64,000 nt of DNA, taken from Pedobacter yonginensis. Its GTDB lineage: Bacteria; Bacteroidota; Bacteroidia; Sphingobacteriales; Sphingobacteriaceae. Location of the stretch: the NCBI RefSeq assembly GCF_003173595.1, contig NZ_QGNZ01000005.1, positions 101,372 through 165,371 on the forward strand, read 5' to 3'. The translations under genes were made by a program, and so were the position numbers. The notes below the pieces were generated by a model. That model saw nothing but the letters and a program-made list of their open reading frames with translations, was not told the DNA's origin and searched no databases. Positions within the stretch are counted from its first letter, which is position 1. Each line of letters starts with the position of its first letter. Shown piece after piece: positions 7,077 through 14,790 of the stretch.

Positions 7077-7609
7077 TAGTTACAATAAGTTTCGCCTATA
7101 TGGCTAAAAGTGCTCCTCGTAAAAATCAGGTCGTGGTTCCGAATCCTGCTTTGAATTTTAAAGAAGCTCTATATAAAATTTAGGGCTAAACAACAATAAA
7201 TTCTTCTACAAGCGGCCAAGTTTAACAACTGTGCGCTTAAGAAGCACTATGAATTTTTTGATATGATTAGTAACAAGGTGAATTACGTAAAGTTTAGTTT
7301 AATTGCAAAAAATTAACAACTTGTAGTAGTAATTAGCCTATAAATCCTTTAAAATTATCATTTTATAACCTTTAATTCTGGTCAAAATGGATAAAACTAC
7401 AAGGCTGTATAATCTTCTAGTTTAGAAACAATAGGCAAGAACTACAGCCTTTTATTAATCAGAATACCCTTACTGTATCTACACAAATGCGTCGAAAATA
7501 ACTAAACTTACTGAATCATCTGCTTAACGTCATAATCCAGTTTAACTGCATCTAAACCGCCATTTTAAATGATAACTTGCAGCATTATTCCCTTGTTACT
7601 TAACCAAAA
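7077..7609. other. 533-bp region without an intact gene
   Basis: Three things are visible. A 27-codon frame at 7100-7183 (+) begins MAKSAPRKNQVVVPNPALNF; it is short but protein-like. A decayed frame at 7200-7316 is listed separately. A stem of AAGGCTGTA (7401-7409) with TACAGCCTT (7443-7451), followed by TTTATT, could be a weak terminator. Nothing else was recognised. Confidence 0.4.
7200..7316 (+). pseudogene. Possible remnant of a transposase C-terminus (IS110-like)
   Basis: A 38-codon stretch without a start codon reads QAAKFNNCALKKHYEFF and onward to a stop at 7314. Its pattern of Ala-rich start, Asn, Leu-Lys-x-Tyr and Lys-Val, ending in an Ile-Ala-Lys helix, resembles the C-terminal helix of IS110-family transposases. 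It lacks everything upstream and is bounded by a stop at 7197. The assignment is by eye and weak. Confidence 0.25.
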
Positions 7610-8167
7610 ATGAACATCCAAGTTTTCTTAATTAGCATCTTAATTTTCCTTTCTACACACCTAGAAACCACCCCTCCCATAAAAGTTTTACGCAATACAA
7701 CTAGTCGAGATTTTTTTAAAGACACCAAATATGTGCATACTGCTTGGTTGGGTTTTCTTCAATCTAAAGATTCGAAAAAATTGATTAGCAATGTGCCCAT
7801 GTTTATTTACGATAATAAAGCCGATGGCTACGGCAAAATTGTATGTGTACCCAAATCATTAGAAGGCTGGAATGCAAAGTTTAAGGGAAAAACAAAAGCG
7901 GAGAAAATATCAATCGGAAGAACTTTGTTCAATGGTATTTTAAACAATTCTATCGGCGACAACAATTTTACAATCTATACCTTCTTCACCAATACCAATG
8001 AGCTTGATAACACCGCCGATTTGCAAAAAGGAAGTTATCCCAAATTTCCAAGTACGGTGTACATTTATGAAAAAACGGGCACTAAATGGAATTTGGTAAC
8101 TCAAAAAGCAGTCAGAACGGTTGCCGAATACAGCGACCTCCAATTCAAAATTGCCAAGGGCTTGTAA
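7610..8167 (+). CDS. Hypothetical exported protein, 185 aa
   Basis: The N-terminus MNIQVFLISILIFLSTHL is a hydrophobic signal or anchor. The rest is soluble, with 'TAWLGFLQSKDSKKLI', 'NKADGYGKIVCVPKSLEGW' and a C-terminal 'STVYIYEKTGTKWNLVTQKAVRT' strand pattern suggesting a beta-rich domain. I do not recognise the family. It is monocistronic, converges with the 83-residue gene at 8254, and shares the hairpin between them. Confidence 0.6.
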   Translation: MNIQVFLISILIFLSTHLETTPPIKVLRNTTSRDFFKDTKYVHTAWLGFLQSKDSKKLISNVPMFIYDNKADGYGKIVCVPKSLEGWNAKFKGKTKAEKISIGRTLFNGILNNSIGDNNFTIYTFFTNTNELDNTADLQKGSYPKFPSTVYIYEKTGTKWNLVTQKAVRTVAEYSDLQFKIAKGL

Positions 8168-8201
8168 TACAAGCTTTAACTTAAAAATTGTACCACAAAA
8201 A

Positions 8202-8229
8202 AAGCCCTTAGATAAAAATCTAAAGGCTT
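8202..8229 (-). terminator. Terminator between convergent genes
   Basis: AAGCCCTTAGAT (8202-8213), an AAAA loop and ATCTAAAGGCTT (8218-8229), with one mismatch. On the minus strand it is followed by a run of T (complement of 8196-8203), so it chiefly serves the minus gene at 8254-8505. Confidence 0.8.
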
Positions 8230-8253
8230 ACTACTTAAAAATAATAATACAAT

Positions 8254-8505
8254 CTAATTGTGTAAAATATCGTCTATTAGGGCATTAATACCATCTATAA
8301 AATGTGTTTTGCCCTCATTAAAAGTTTCCGGGGAAGAAAACTCGGAAATAATTTCATTGACTTGATTTTCTTTAACTTTCTCGTCTATACCCTTAAACTG
8401 GCTGGCCAAGAAATAAGAATTCATATCACCAAAGCCCCTCAATTGCTTAACTTTTGCAAGGAAGGTATTTAACATTTGAACTTTATTAAGCGTTTCCATA
8501 CACAA
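8254..8505 (-). CDS. Hypothetical protein, 81-83 aa
   Basis: A small soluble acidic protein. The second Met (METLNKVQMLNTFL, from 8499) may be the true start. It is predicted helical throughout ('NTFLAKVKQLRGFGDMNSYFL', 'VNEIISEFSSPETFNEG', 'FIDGINALIDDILHN'). No family is recognised and there is no signal peptide. A terminator follows it. Confidence 0.5.
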   Translation of the reverse strand: MCMETLNKVQMLNTFLAKVKQLRGFGDMNSYFLASQFKGIDEKVKENQVNEIISEFSSPETFNEGKTHFIDGINALIDDILHN

Positions 8506-8837
8506 ACATAATAAAACATATAATTAATACTACAGAAATAAACCTTAATTGGTTAATTTAATGATATATATCAATAAGTATTATTGTTATTGGCTTCAAT
8601 TCCGTTAATCAAGCTATAATTTATGTCGTGTACAACGTTCAGGATGGAAATAATAAGCATCAATTTGATCATCTCTTCAGAAAAAAGTTTTCCACATTTA
8701 TTAAAAAGATGTCTGTGTAGGGGCAAAATCATACTTTAAACAGTTTAAACCTATTTTTGCTCTTCGAGTACAAAAAGGGCTTAAATTTTGATTCTAGGCA
8801 CATTTCGCTAAATTTGAAAAACATCAAAACCAAATTT
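8506..8837. other. 332-bp intergenic region upstream of lat
   Basis: Very AT-rich. It separates the divergent small gene (minus) and lat (plus). It holds the candidate lat promoter near 8752; no coding or repeat structure was recognised. Confidence 0.4.
8752..8759 (+). promoter_or_regulatory. Candidate -7 box (TAnnTTTG) of lat
   Basis: TATTTTTG fits the Bacteroidota -7 consensus, with a poor -33 (TTTA at 8735-8738). It leaves a leader of about 75 bases before ATG 8838 and makes the upstream in-frame TTG at 8757 impossible as a start. Confidence 0.4.
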
Positions 8838-10169
8838 ATGTACCAATTAACAATACCTGCAGATCAAGTTAACGAAGCACTTAGTAAACATATTTTAGCT
8901 GACGGTTTCGACCTTACCTATGATATGGAAAAAAGTAAGGGGGCATATATTTACGATTCGAAATACAACCGTACACTGCTCGATTTTTTTACCTGTTTTG
9001 CTTCGGTGCCATTAGGGTACAATCATCCAAAAATGATTAACGATGAAGCCTTCAAAAAAAATCTACTACAAGCAGCCATGGCCAATCCATCAAATTCTGA
9101 TGTATATACCCAACAATATGCACAATTTGTAGAAACCTTTTCCAAAATCGGCATTCCAGATTATCTGCCCCATGCTTTCTTTATTGCAGGTGGTGGTTTG
9201 GCCGTCGAAAATGCCATTAAAGTTGCTATGGACTGGAAGGTTCAAAAGAATTTTGCAAAAGGATATACAGCAGAGAAAGGTTTTAAGGTACTTCACTTTG
9301 AGCGCGCCTTTCACGGTCGTACAGGATATACCTTAAGTTTAACCAATACCTTGCCAGATAAAACCAAATGGTTTGCCAAATTCGATTGGCCGAGGGTAAG
9401 TATTCCACAAGTTAAATTTCCACTTCAAGGTGATCATCTAGATCAGGCCATACATACGGAAGAAACATCTATAGCACAGATTAAACAAGCCTTCGCCGAG
9501 AATAAAGACGAAATTTGTGCGATTATTATAGAACCCATCCAATCTGAAGGTGGCGATAATCATTTACGTGAGGAATTTTTAATTCAACTTAAAACCTTGG
9601 CAGATGAAAATGAGGCGTTTCTAATTTATGATGAGGTACAAACGGGCGTTGGTTTAACCGGTAAATTTTGGTGCCACCAACACTTTAGCGAAAAAGCACG
9701 GCCAGATATTGTTGCCTTTGGCAAGAAAATGCAGGTTTGCGGAATTTTGGTTGGCGATAAGGTGAATCAAATTGAGAACAATGTATTTAGAGTTCCAAGC
9801 AGAATTAACTCAACATGGGGTGGGAATTTGGTTGATATGGTGCGCGCTACCCAAATTCTACAAATTGTAGAAGAAGACCAACTTTGCGATAATGCCACAA
9901 AGGTTGGAGCTTATTTAAAAGAAAACCTCGAAAACCTTGCCCACAAATACGATAAAATGAGCAATGTACGTGGAAGAGGCTTATTGTGCGCGTTCGATTT
10001 CCCTACAAAAGACATGAGAAATCAATTCATAAGCAAAGGATTAGACCATAACGTTATGTTTTTAGGCTGTGGCGAAAAAACCATTCGCTTCCGCCCCGCC
10101 CTTTGCATTGAGCAAAAACATATTGACGAGGGTTTGACGGTTATGGAAAAAATATTGCCTTTATTGTAA
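8838..10169 (+). CDS. lat: L-lysine 6-transaminase
   Basis: A 443-residue class III PLP aminotransferase. It transfers the epsilon-amino group of lysine to 2-oxoglutarate, giving 2-aminoadipate semialdehyde. Motifs: GGGLAVENAIKVAMDW (cofactor phosphate site), 'ERAFHGRTGYTLS', 'IIIEPIQSEGGDNH', IYDEVQTGVG (Asp for the pyridine nitrogen) and FGKKMQVCG with the PLP lysine, the arrangement of M. tuberculosis Lat. ATG 8838 gives the expected N-terminus (MYQLTIPADQVNEAL); the frame extends upstream without family similarity. A small membrane protein gene starts 2 bases after its stop, probably co-transcribed. The pathway is lysine catabolism. Confidence 0.93.
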   Translation: MYQLTIPADQVNEALSKHILADGFDLTYDMEKSKGAYIYDSKYNRTLLDFFTCFASVPLGYNHPKMINDEAFKKNLLQAAMANPSNSDVYTQQYAQFVETFSKIGIPDYLPHAFFIAGGGLAVENAIKVAMDWKVQKNFAKGYTAEKGFKVLHFERAFHGRTGYTLSLTNTLPDKTKWFAKFDWPRVSIPQVKFPLQGDHLDQAIHTEETSIAQIKQAFAENKDEICAIIIEPIQSEGGDNHLREEFLIQLKTLADENEAFLIYDEVQTGVGLTGKFWCHQHFSEKARPDIVAFGKKMQVCGILVGDKVNQIENNVFRVPSRINSTWGGNLVDMVRATQILQIVEEDQLCDNATKVGAYLKENLENLAHKYDKMSNVRGRGLLCAFDFPTKDMRNQFISKGLDHNVMFLGCGEKTIRFRPALCIEQKHIDEGLTVMEKILPLL

Positions 10170-10171
10170 GC

Positions 10172-10573
10172 ATGCGCAAAAAATCCCTTTTTTACCTAAC
10201 TTTCATTGGTGTTTTAATACTAATCTTCTTTATCGTGAAAGACACCCTTAACCAACCAGGTATAGGCGATATGAAATCGGGTTTCAAAGAAGTTGTTAAA
10301 TACAGAAATGCTAACAATACCGGCCCCGTGCAAAGGATTTATGTAGTAACGGTTAAAGATAGCATTTGGAAAGAAATGGAAGATTATGGAAACATTATGC
10401 CCCATACCAAATACGGAAATACCAAAGTTTATTTCTTCATGGAAAATTCCAATGTTCCTAAAGCATTGGAACCTGGAGCAATAAACTTTGATTCTCAATA
10501 CAATAAATCCTGTATTGCACTATTCGAGAAAAGTGCCATGAGCCAAGTGGCATTCAATAAGCATCCGTTTTAA
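10172..10573 (+). CDS. Hypothetical membrane-anchored protein, 133 aa
   Basis: One N-terminal transmembrane or signal-anchor segment (residues about 5-22, LFYLTFIGVLILIFFIV). A soluble domain of about 110 residues follows: 'VQRIYVVTVKDSIWKEMEDYGNIMPHTKYGNTKVYFF' and 'SCIALFEKSAMSQVAFNKHPF'. No family is recognised. It begins 2 bases after lat and is presumably translated from the same message, so a link to lysine use or transport is possible but unproven. Confidence 0.65.
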   Translation: MRKKSLFYLTFIGVLILIFFIVKDTLNQPGIGDMKSGFKEVVKYRNANNTGPVQRIYVVTVKDSIWKEMEDYGNIMPHTKYGNTKVYFFMENSNVPKALEPGAINFDSQYNKSCIALFEKSAMSQVAFNKHPF

Positions 10574-10670
10574 GCAGTAGTTAAGCAAGCTGTTTAATTG
10601 GCGACTGACATACCGTTTCATCTATTGATGGGCATAAGCCTCAATAAGCGTTAGATACGACGAAAATAAT

Positions 10671-10750
10671 TTGGAAATGAACGTTCAGCATTCCATTGGA
10701 AACACCTGTCCCGCTTTCCCTGCTGCCAATTTGAAAAAAATTGGCATTCG
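10671..10750 (+). repeat. Hairpin repeat element, variant with an AATTT stem
   Basis: Begins TTGGAAATGAACG, as the array at 35.6 kb does. It contains a perfect 8-bp stem, GCCAATTT (10725-10732) and AAATTGGC (10738-10745), around a GAAAA loop. Same architecture as the other members but a different stem sequence. Confidence 0.6.
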
Positions 10751-10960
10751 TACAATCGGGTTTACAATTAAAGGGGGCTCATAATCCATATCTATAGCAT
10801 GCAAACAATTCAATCATACCTTGCGCCTCCATATAAGAAAAGGACGTTCAAAAGAACCACAAGCCCAATTTATTAAACCTGATAATAGCGGCAGCCCCAG
10901 CTTTTTCAGCTGGGCTATAGCGGTTAGCAGGGCTACAGCACCTATGAAATATAGAACCGT
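10741..10960 (-). repeat. Dispersed hairpin repeat, copy 1
   Basis: Direct repeat of 10998-11217. Its hairpin is AGCCCCAGCT (10893-10902) and AGCTGGGCT (10908-10916); read on the minus strand the loop is GAAAA. The flanking order (GGAAATGAACG, TGTAGCCC, CCGCTATAGCC, hairpin, CCGCT) is shared with the 35.6 kb array in the opposite orientation. Confidence 0.8.
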
Positions 10961-10997
10961 TCATTTCCTAACAATAAGCGATTAGCCACTCACAAAA

Positions 10998-11217
10998 TTG
11001 GCATTCGCAAAATCGGGTTTATAATTAACGGGAGGCTCATAATGCACATATACTACATGCCAAGCAATTCAACATTACCTTACCCCACCATACAAGAAAA
11101 ACGTTCAAAAGAACCACCAGCCCAATTTATTAAACCTGATAATAGCGGCAGCCCCAGCTTTTTCTGCTGGGCTATAGCGGTTAGCAGGACTACAGCACCT
11201 ATGAAACACAGAACCAA
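10998..11217 (-). repeat. Dispersed hairpin repeat, copy 2
   Basis: A copy of 10741-10960 at an offset of 257 bases, with scattered substitutions. The hairpin lies at 11150-11173 and its loop-side stem has one change. The two copies look like an old local duplication. Confidence 0.8.
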
Positions 11218-11383
11218 TCCTTTCCAAATATTAATATGGTGGCGTCTGAGAAAATACGCCACAATTGATTTTCCAAGAACGTTATGACTAACAACAGAAC
11301 ACCCTCGCTTATTTACTACCAATACTTTTGCAATTCCGAAAATATACTAATGGTTTTGCGAAAAAAATAAACCCTTCCCCGAA

Positions 11384-12745
11384 TCAAACGAAAGCAGAAA
11401 ACCCGGTGATCGCCCTGCCTACAATTAAGGTATTAATCTCTTTTGTACCCTCGTACGAATAAATTGCCTCTGCATCTGCAACAAATCTCGCAACATTATA
11501 CTCAAGCAAAATCCCATTTCCACCCATTACTTCACGGGCTTTACTCACTACATCCCGCGTGCGCAAAGAGCAGAAAACCTTCGCTAAAGAGGCATGTTCA
11601 TCTTTCAACAGACCTTGATCTTGCAGTTGGGATAAACGGAAACAGAGCGTTTGCATAGCCGTTAAATTAGATAACATTTCCACTAAATGGTTCTGAATTA
11701 ATTGGAATGATGCTATCGGTTTACCAAACTGTTTGCGCGTTCTGGTATATTCTAAGGCGTTTTCATAGGCACCTCTTGCACAGCCTACTGCCTGCCAAGC
11801 AACGCCAGCCCTTGTCATTTGCAAAACCTTAGCCGTATCTTTAAACGAATTGGCGTTTTGCAATCGGTCGGATTCTGCAACTTCGCAATTGCTTAGCGTA
11901 ATAATTCCATTTTGAACTATTCTCAAGGCCATTTTATCTTGCATTTTTTCGACTGCAAAACCGGGGTTGTCCTTTTTGACAATGAAGCCTTTCACCTCTC
12001 CACTGTCTTCGTCCCTTGCCCAAATAATTAAAATATCGGCAAAGGTGGCATTGCCAATCCACTTTTTCTGACCATTTAGAACCCACTTATCGCCTATTTT
12101 TTTACAGGTAGTGGTTAAGCCGCCAGCAGCAGCAGAGCCAACTTCGGGCTCGGTTAAGCCAAATGCGCCTATAATTTTAAATTGTTGCATTAGGGGAAGC
12201 CATTGTTGCTTTTGTTCTTCTGAGCCACAAAGATAAATAGAGCCCATGGCCAAACCGCTTTGGACTCCGAAAAAGGTAGAAATAGAGGTATCAATTCTCG
12301 CCATTTCCATCGCTAAAATACCTTCCATCAAATTGGATTTGCCCGGACAGCCATAACCTTGGTACGTTAAGCCGCAAATATTTAATTCGGCAAGTTTAGG
12401 AATGATTTCGAAGGGGAATTCGGCTCTATTCCAATAGTGATTTACAATTGGCTTAACTTCTTTTTCTAAAAATGCCCTTACTTTAAGCTGTAATTCTCGA
12501 TCTTCATCTTTAAGGGCCTCATCTCCCAAATGATAGAAATCGCCCTCAATTGGAGGCAATTCCCTCTTTTTACCAGAGCCGCCCATCATTTTCATCATCC
12601 CTTGAATTTGCTTATCATCAAGGCTAGAGATGGTTTCGACCATTTTAGGAAGATCGACTTTTTTGGATAAGGCTTCTAACTTATCAAAATCTACATGCTT
12701 AAAAAGATTATAAGCATGTTTAAGTGAAGAAAATATATTCGCCAT
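11384..12745 (-). CDS. Acyl-CoA dehydrogenase (glutaryl-CoA dehydrogenase/ACX4-like)
   Basis: A 453-residue FAD flavoenzyme for alpha,beta-dehydrogenation of an acyl-CoA. An extra N-terminal stretch of about 70 residues (VDFDKLEALSKKVDLPKMV..., MMKMMGG) precedes the standard fold. Motifs: 'NICGLTYQGYGCPGKS', 'MARIDTSISTFFGVQSGLAMG', FGLTEPEVGSAAAGG (FAD/substrate loop), 'YTRTRKQFGKPIASFQLIQ', 'EVMGGNGILLEYNVAR' and YSYEGTKEINTLIVGRAITG with the catalytic-base Glu. The last motif is that of the glutaryl-CoA dehydrogenase branch. With lat 1.2 kb away, a role in lysine or glutarate breakdown is tempting, but substrate cannot be read from sequence. A repeat region separates the two genes. Confidence 0.9.
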   Translation of the reverse strand: MANIFSSLKHAYNLFKHVDFDKLEALSKKVDLPKMVETISSLDDKQIQGMMKMMGGSGKKRELPPIEGDFYHLGDEALKDEDRELQLKVRAFLEKEVKPIVNHYWNRAEFPFEIIPKLAELNICGLTYQGYGCPGKSNLMEGILAMEMARIDTSISTFFGVQSGLAMGSIYLCGSEEQKQQWLPLMQQFKIIGAFGLTEPEVGSAAAGGLTTTCKKIGDKWVLNGQKKWIGNATFADILIIWARDEDSGEVKGFIVKKDNPGFAVEKMQDKMALRIVQNGIITLSNCEVAESDRLQNANSFKDTAKVLQMTRAGVAWQAVGCARGAYENALEYTRTRKQFGKPIASFQLIQNHLVEMLSNLTAMQTLCFRLSQLQDQGLLKDEHASLAKVFCSLRTRDVVSKAREVMGGNGILLEYNVARFVADAEAIYSYEGTKEINTLIVGRAITGFSAFV

Positions 12746-12827
12746 TATTATTCGTTTTCAGAGTAACAAATAACTCAGCTTTTTGTTGCATGCTGCCCTC
12801 TTTGCACAAGGGAGCGCTAGCAATACG

Positions 12828-13544
12828 CTACTTTAAATGAAATAGATTATCTACTCCAAGCAGTTTCCTTGAGGTAAAACCCTCACCGAAGGTAACACCG
12901 ATGTTTTTTCCAAATTCTCTTGATCTGCCAATAACACTTTCGAAAAATTCTGGAGAAGATATATAAGTATCTAAGCCCTCTACGCCAGGCGTGTAAAACT
13001 GTGTTTTAAAAGCCCTTATCGACTTAATTTTTGTGTCCATGTAATCTGTAATATCTACAATAATATCAGGCTTAAGGTAACGATCTTGAATGTACTGTAG
13101 CAACAATCTCGGACGATGTGCACCCTGTTTTTCTCCATCTAGTGTGGTTTCAATTTTGGGTAAGCCCGATAGAAACACAGAATCATAAACCAAATCGCCT
13201 GCACGGCCATGATCTGGGTGACGATCTTCTAAAGCATTGCTTAAGATAATTTCTGGCTGATACTTTCTGATCGCTTTAATCACTTCTAAACGGTGTGCCT
13301 CATCGTTTTGGAAAAAGCCATCTCGAAACCTCAAATTTTCTCTAACGTGTAAGCCTAAAATCATTGCCGATTCGGCGGCTTCTTCATCTCTGGTTTCTGC
13401 AGTTCCCCGTGTGCCGAGCTCTCCTCGGGTTAAATCTACGATGCCTACTTTCTTGCCCAAGGCGATGTGTTTTAAAATCGTTCCTGAACAACAAAGCTCA
13501 GCATCATCTGGATGCACGGCAATGACTAAAATATCTAGTTTCAT
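12828..13544 (-). CDS. bshB1: Bacillithiol biosynthesis deacetylase BshB1
   Basis: A 238-residue zinc-dependent LmbE-family deacetylase. It removes the acetyl group from GlcNAc-malate, the second step of bacillithiol synthesis. The metal and catalytic motif AVHPDDAELCCSGT is at the N-terminus, with ALEDRHPDHGRAG carrying the third metal His. The TRGELGTRGTAETRDEEA segment and full-length 'ALEDRHPDHGRAGDLVYDSVFLSGL' context are typical of BshB1 rather than general LmbE proteins. It is transcribed with the glutathione-peroxidase-like gene 7 bases upstream, which suggests a thiol-redox operon. Confidence 0.94.
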   Translation of the reverse strand: MKLDILVIAVHPDDAELCCSGTILKHIALGKKVGIVDLTRGELGTRGTAETRDEEAAESAMILGLHVRENLRFRDGFFQNDEAHRLEVIKAIRKYQPEIILSNALEDRHPDHGRAGDLVYDSVFLSGLPKIETTLDGEKQGAHRPRLLLQYIQDRYLKPDIIVDITDYMDTKIKSIRAFKTQFYTPGVEGLDTYISSPEFFESVIGRSREFGKNIGVTFGEGFTSRKLLGVDNLFHLK

Positions 13545-13551
13545 TATTTTA

Positions 13552-14061
13552 CTACGAATTTTGATTCAGCAAGCGCTGAATGCTCTTTTTAATTTTTGAG
13601 CTCAATGGTTTGGTAAAAGGAAAGAAGAAATCGACCAACTCTCCATGTTGATTGACCAGGTACTTATGAAAATTCCACCTCGGTTTTGAATTTAGTTTTC
13701 CGTTTTGTTTCTTATCACTCAAAAATTGATATAAGGGATGAACTTGAGTGCCACGAACCATAATCTTATCGAAAACGGGAAATTTCACACCATGATTAAT
13801 TTCGCAAAAGGTACTAATGTCCGAGCCGCTGAGGGGTTCTTGTTTTCCAAAATCGTTGGTTGGAAAACCTAATATCTCAAAATCAGGATGATTAATTTCA
13901 TCCTTAAGCTGTTGAAGTTCTTTAAGTTGTGGGGTAAAACCACATTCAGAAGCCGTGTTTACAATTAATACAACCTTGTTTCTGTAAGCAGATAAGGGCT
14001 GCTCGTCGCCATTAATTTTCTTGACTTTGAATGGGTAAATATTCGGAACGCTTTCCTGCAT
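13552..14061 (-). CDS. Glutathione-peroxidase-family thiol peroxidase
   Basis: A 169-residue cysteine peroxidase of the GPx fold. Catalytic motif NTASECGFTPQ (Cys in the selenocysteine position), FPTNDFGKQEP with the conserved Gln, and RWNFHKYLV with the conserved Trp-Asn-Phe. A second Cys in STFCEINHGVKFPVF is a likely resolving residue. Bacterial enzymes of this type usually use thioredoxin. Linkage to bshB1 raises bacillithiol as a possible alternative, which is inference. It follows the DUF4294 gene by 4 bases. Confidence 0.92.
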   Translation of the reverse strand: MQESVPNIYPFKVKKINGDEQPLSAYRNKVVLIVNTASECGFTPQLKELQQLKDEINHPDFEILGFPTNDFGKQEPLSGSDISTFCEINHGVKFPVFDKIMVRGTQVHPLYQFLSDKKQNGKLNSKPRWNFHKYLVNQHGELVDFFFPFTKPLSSKIKKSIQRLLNQNS

Positions 14062-14065
14062 TTTG

Positions 14066-14680
14066 TTATTGATAATATCCAGAGGTACGAATGATGGATT
14101 CTATATCTCTGTCTTGATTGGGGTCGTAAGTGCTTTTCAAATTATGACCAACAACTCTGGCCACAATTTGATAAGAAAACGCTGCAAAACCACCTTTAGT
14201 TTGTTTTACAATATCGTAAGTGGTTCTTCCAACTTCACGATCAATGAGTTTGGTTAATATTTGTCCTTGCGTAATGGTTAACTCTTTAATCTCCCGATTA
14301 AACATGTCTTTAATCTCATTATCACAAGCTTTAACCAATTGTTTTTGTTCTTTTTTCTCGGGTGTTTTAGCTAAGTCCTGTTCCAATTGCTCATATCTGC
14401 GTTTGGCGTACAAGGCATAAGGCATCACCTTTAAAACGTTGTAACGCAAGCGATTGTAAGCAGCTTGCTCTGCTGGAGATTTCCAAATTCTGGCCGCAAA
14501 AATACTAACATCGTTTAGTTGCATCCAAGGAATCATCACACCGTTATCATTTGTAGAGGCAACTCTAATGGTATCGGCCTTGCCCAATTTAGGAAAAACT
14601 GGGGATGCAGGGTCTTGTGCTTTTAGCGAAATGCTAAAAATCATTACAATACACAGAAAAAAGAGCCCTTTAAATTTCAT
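14066..14680 (-). CDS. DUF4294 domain exported protein
   Basis: A 204-residue protein with a signal peptide (LFFLCIVMIFSISLKAQ) ending at about residue 21. DUF4294 features are 'GVMIPWMQLNDVSIFAARIWKS', 'YNRLRYNVLKVMPYALYAKRRYEQLEQDL', a charged helix, then 'MFNREIKELTITQGQILTKLIDRE' and 'TTYDIVKQTKGGFAAFSYQIVARVVGHNLKSTYDP'. It is a Bacteroidota-specific periplasmic family without known function. It appears to be the first gene of the operon with the peroxidase and bshB1. Confidence 0.88.
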   Translation of the reverse strand: MKFKGLFFLCIVMIFSISLKAQDPASPVFPKLGKADTIRVASTNDNGVMIPWMQLNDVSIFAARIWKSPAEQAAYNRLRYNVLKVMPYALYAKRRYEQLEQDLAKTPEKKEQKQLVKACDNEIKDMFNREIKELTITQGQILTKLIDREVGRTTYDIVKQTKGGFAAFSYQIVARVVGHNLKSTYDPNQDRDIESIIRTSGYYQ

Positions 14681-14790
14681 AAATTTATACTTTTACAAAG
14701 TTAGGTGTTATTTCATATATAAGGTGTTTCACAGATCTAATATAAGTTTTATTCATAAATAAGACGCAATTTTTTACGCAAAAAATACAA

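Larger units (their letters stand above)
10574..11383. other. 810-bp repeat-bearing intergenic region
   Basis: No gene is supported. It contains one GGAAATGAACG/hairpin element (10671-10750) and two direct copies of a 220-bp unit 257 bp apart, each with an inverted hairpin element. Open frames at 11042-11287 and 11080-11322 fall inside the second copy and have no protein character. Confidence 0.7.

Noticed and set aside
11042..11322. Overlapping frames on both strands in the 11-kb repeat copy
   Set aside because: Both lie in a non-coding repeat whose first copy lacks an equivalent open frame.
10574..11383. The repeat region as an insertion sequence or MITE pair
   Set aside because: No transposase gene and no terminal inverted repeats with target duplications were found. 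A REP-like family fits better.
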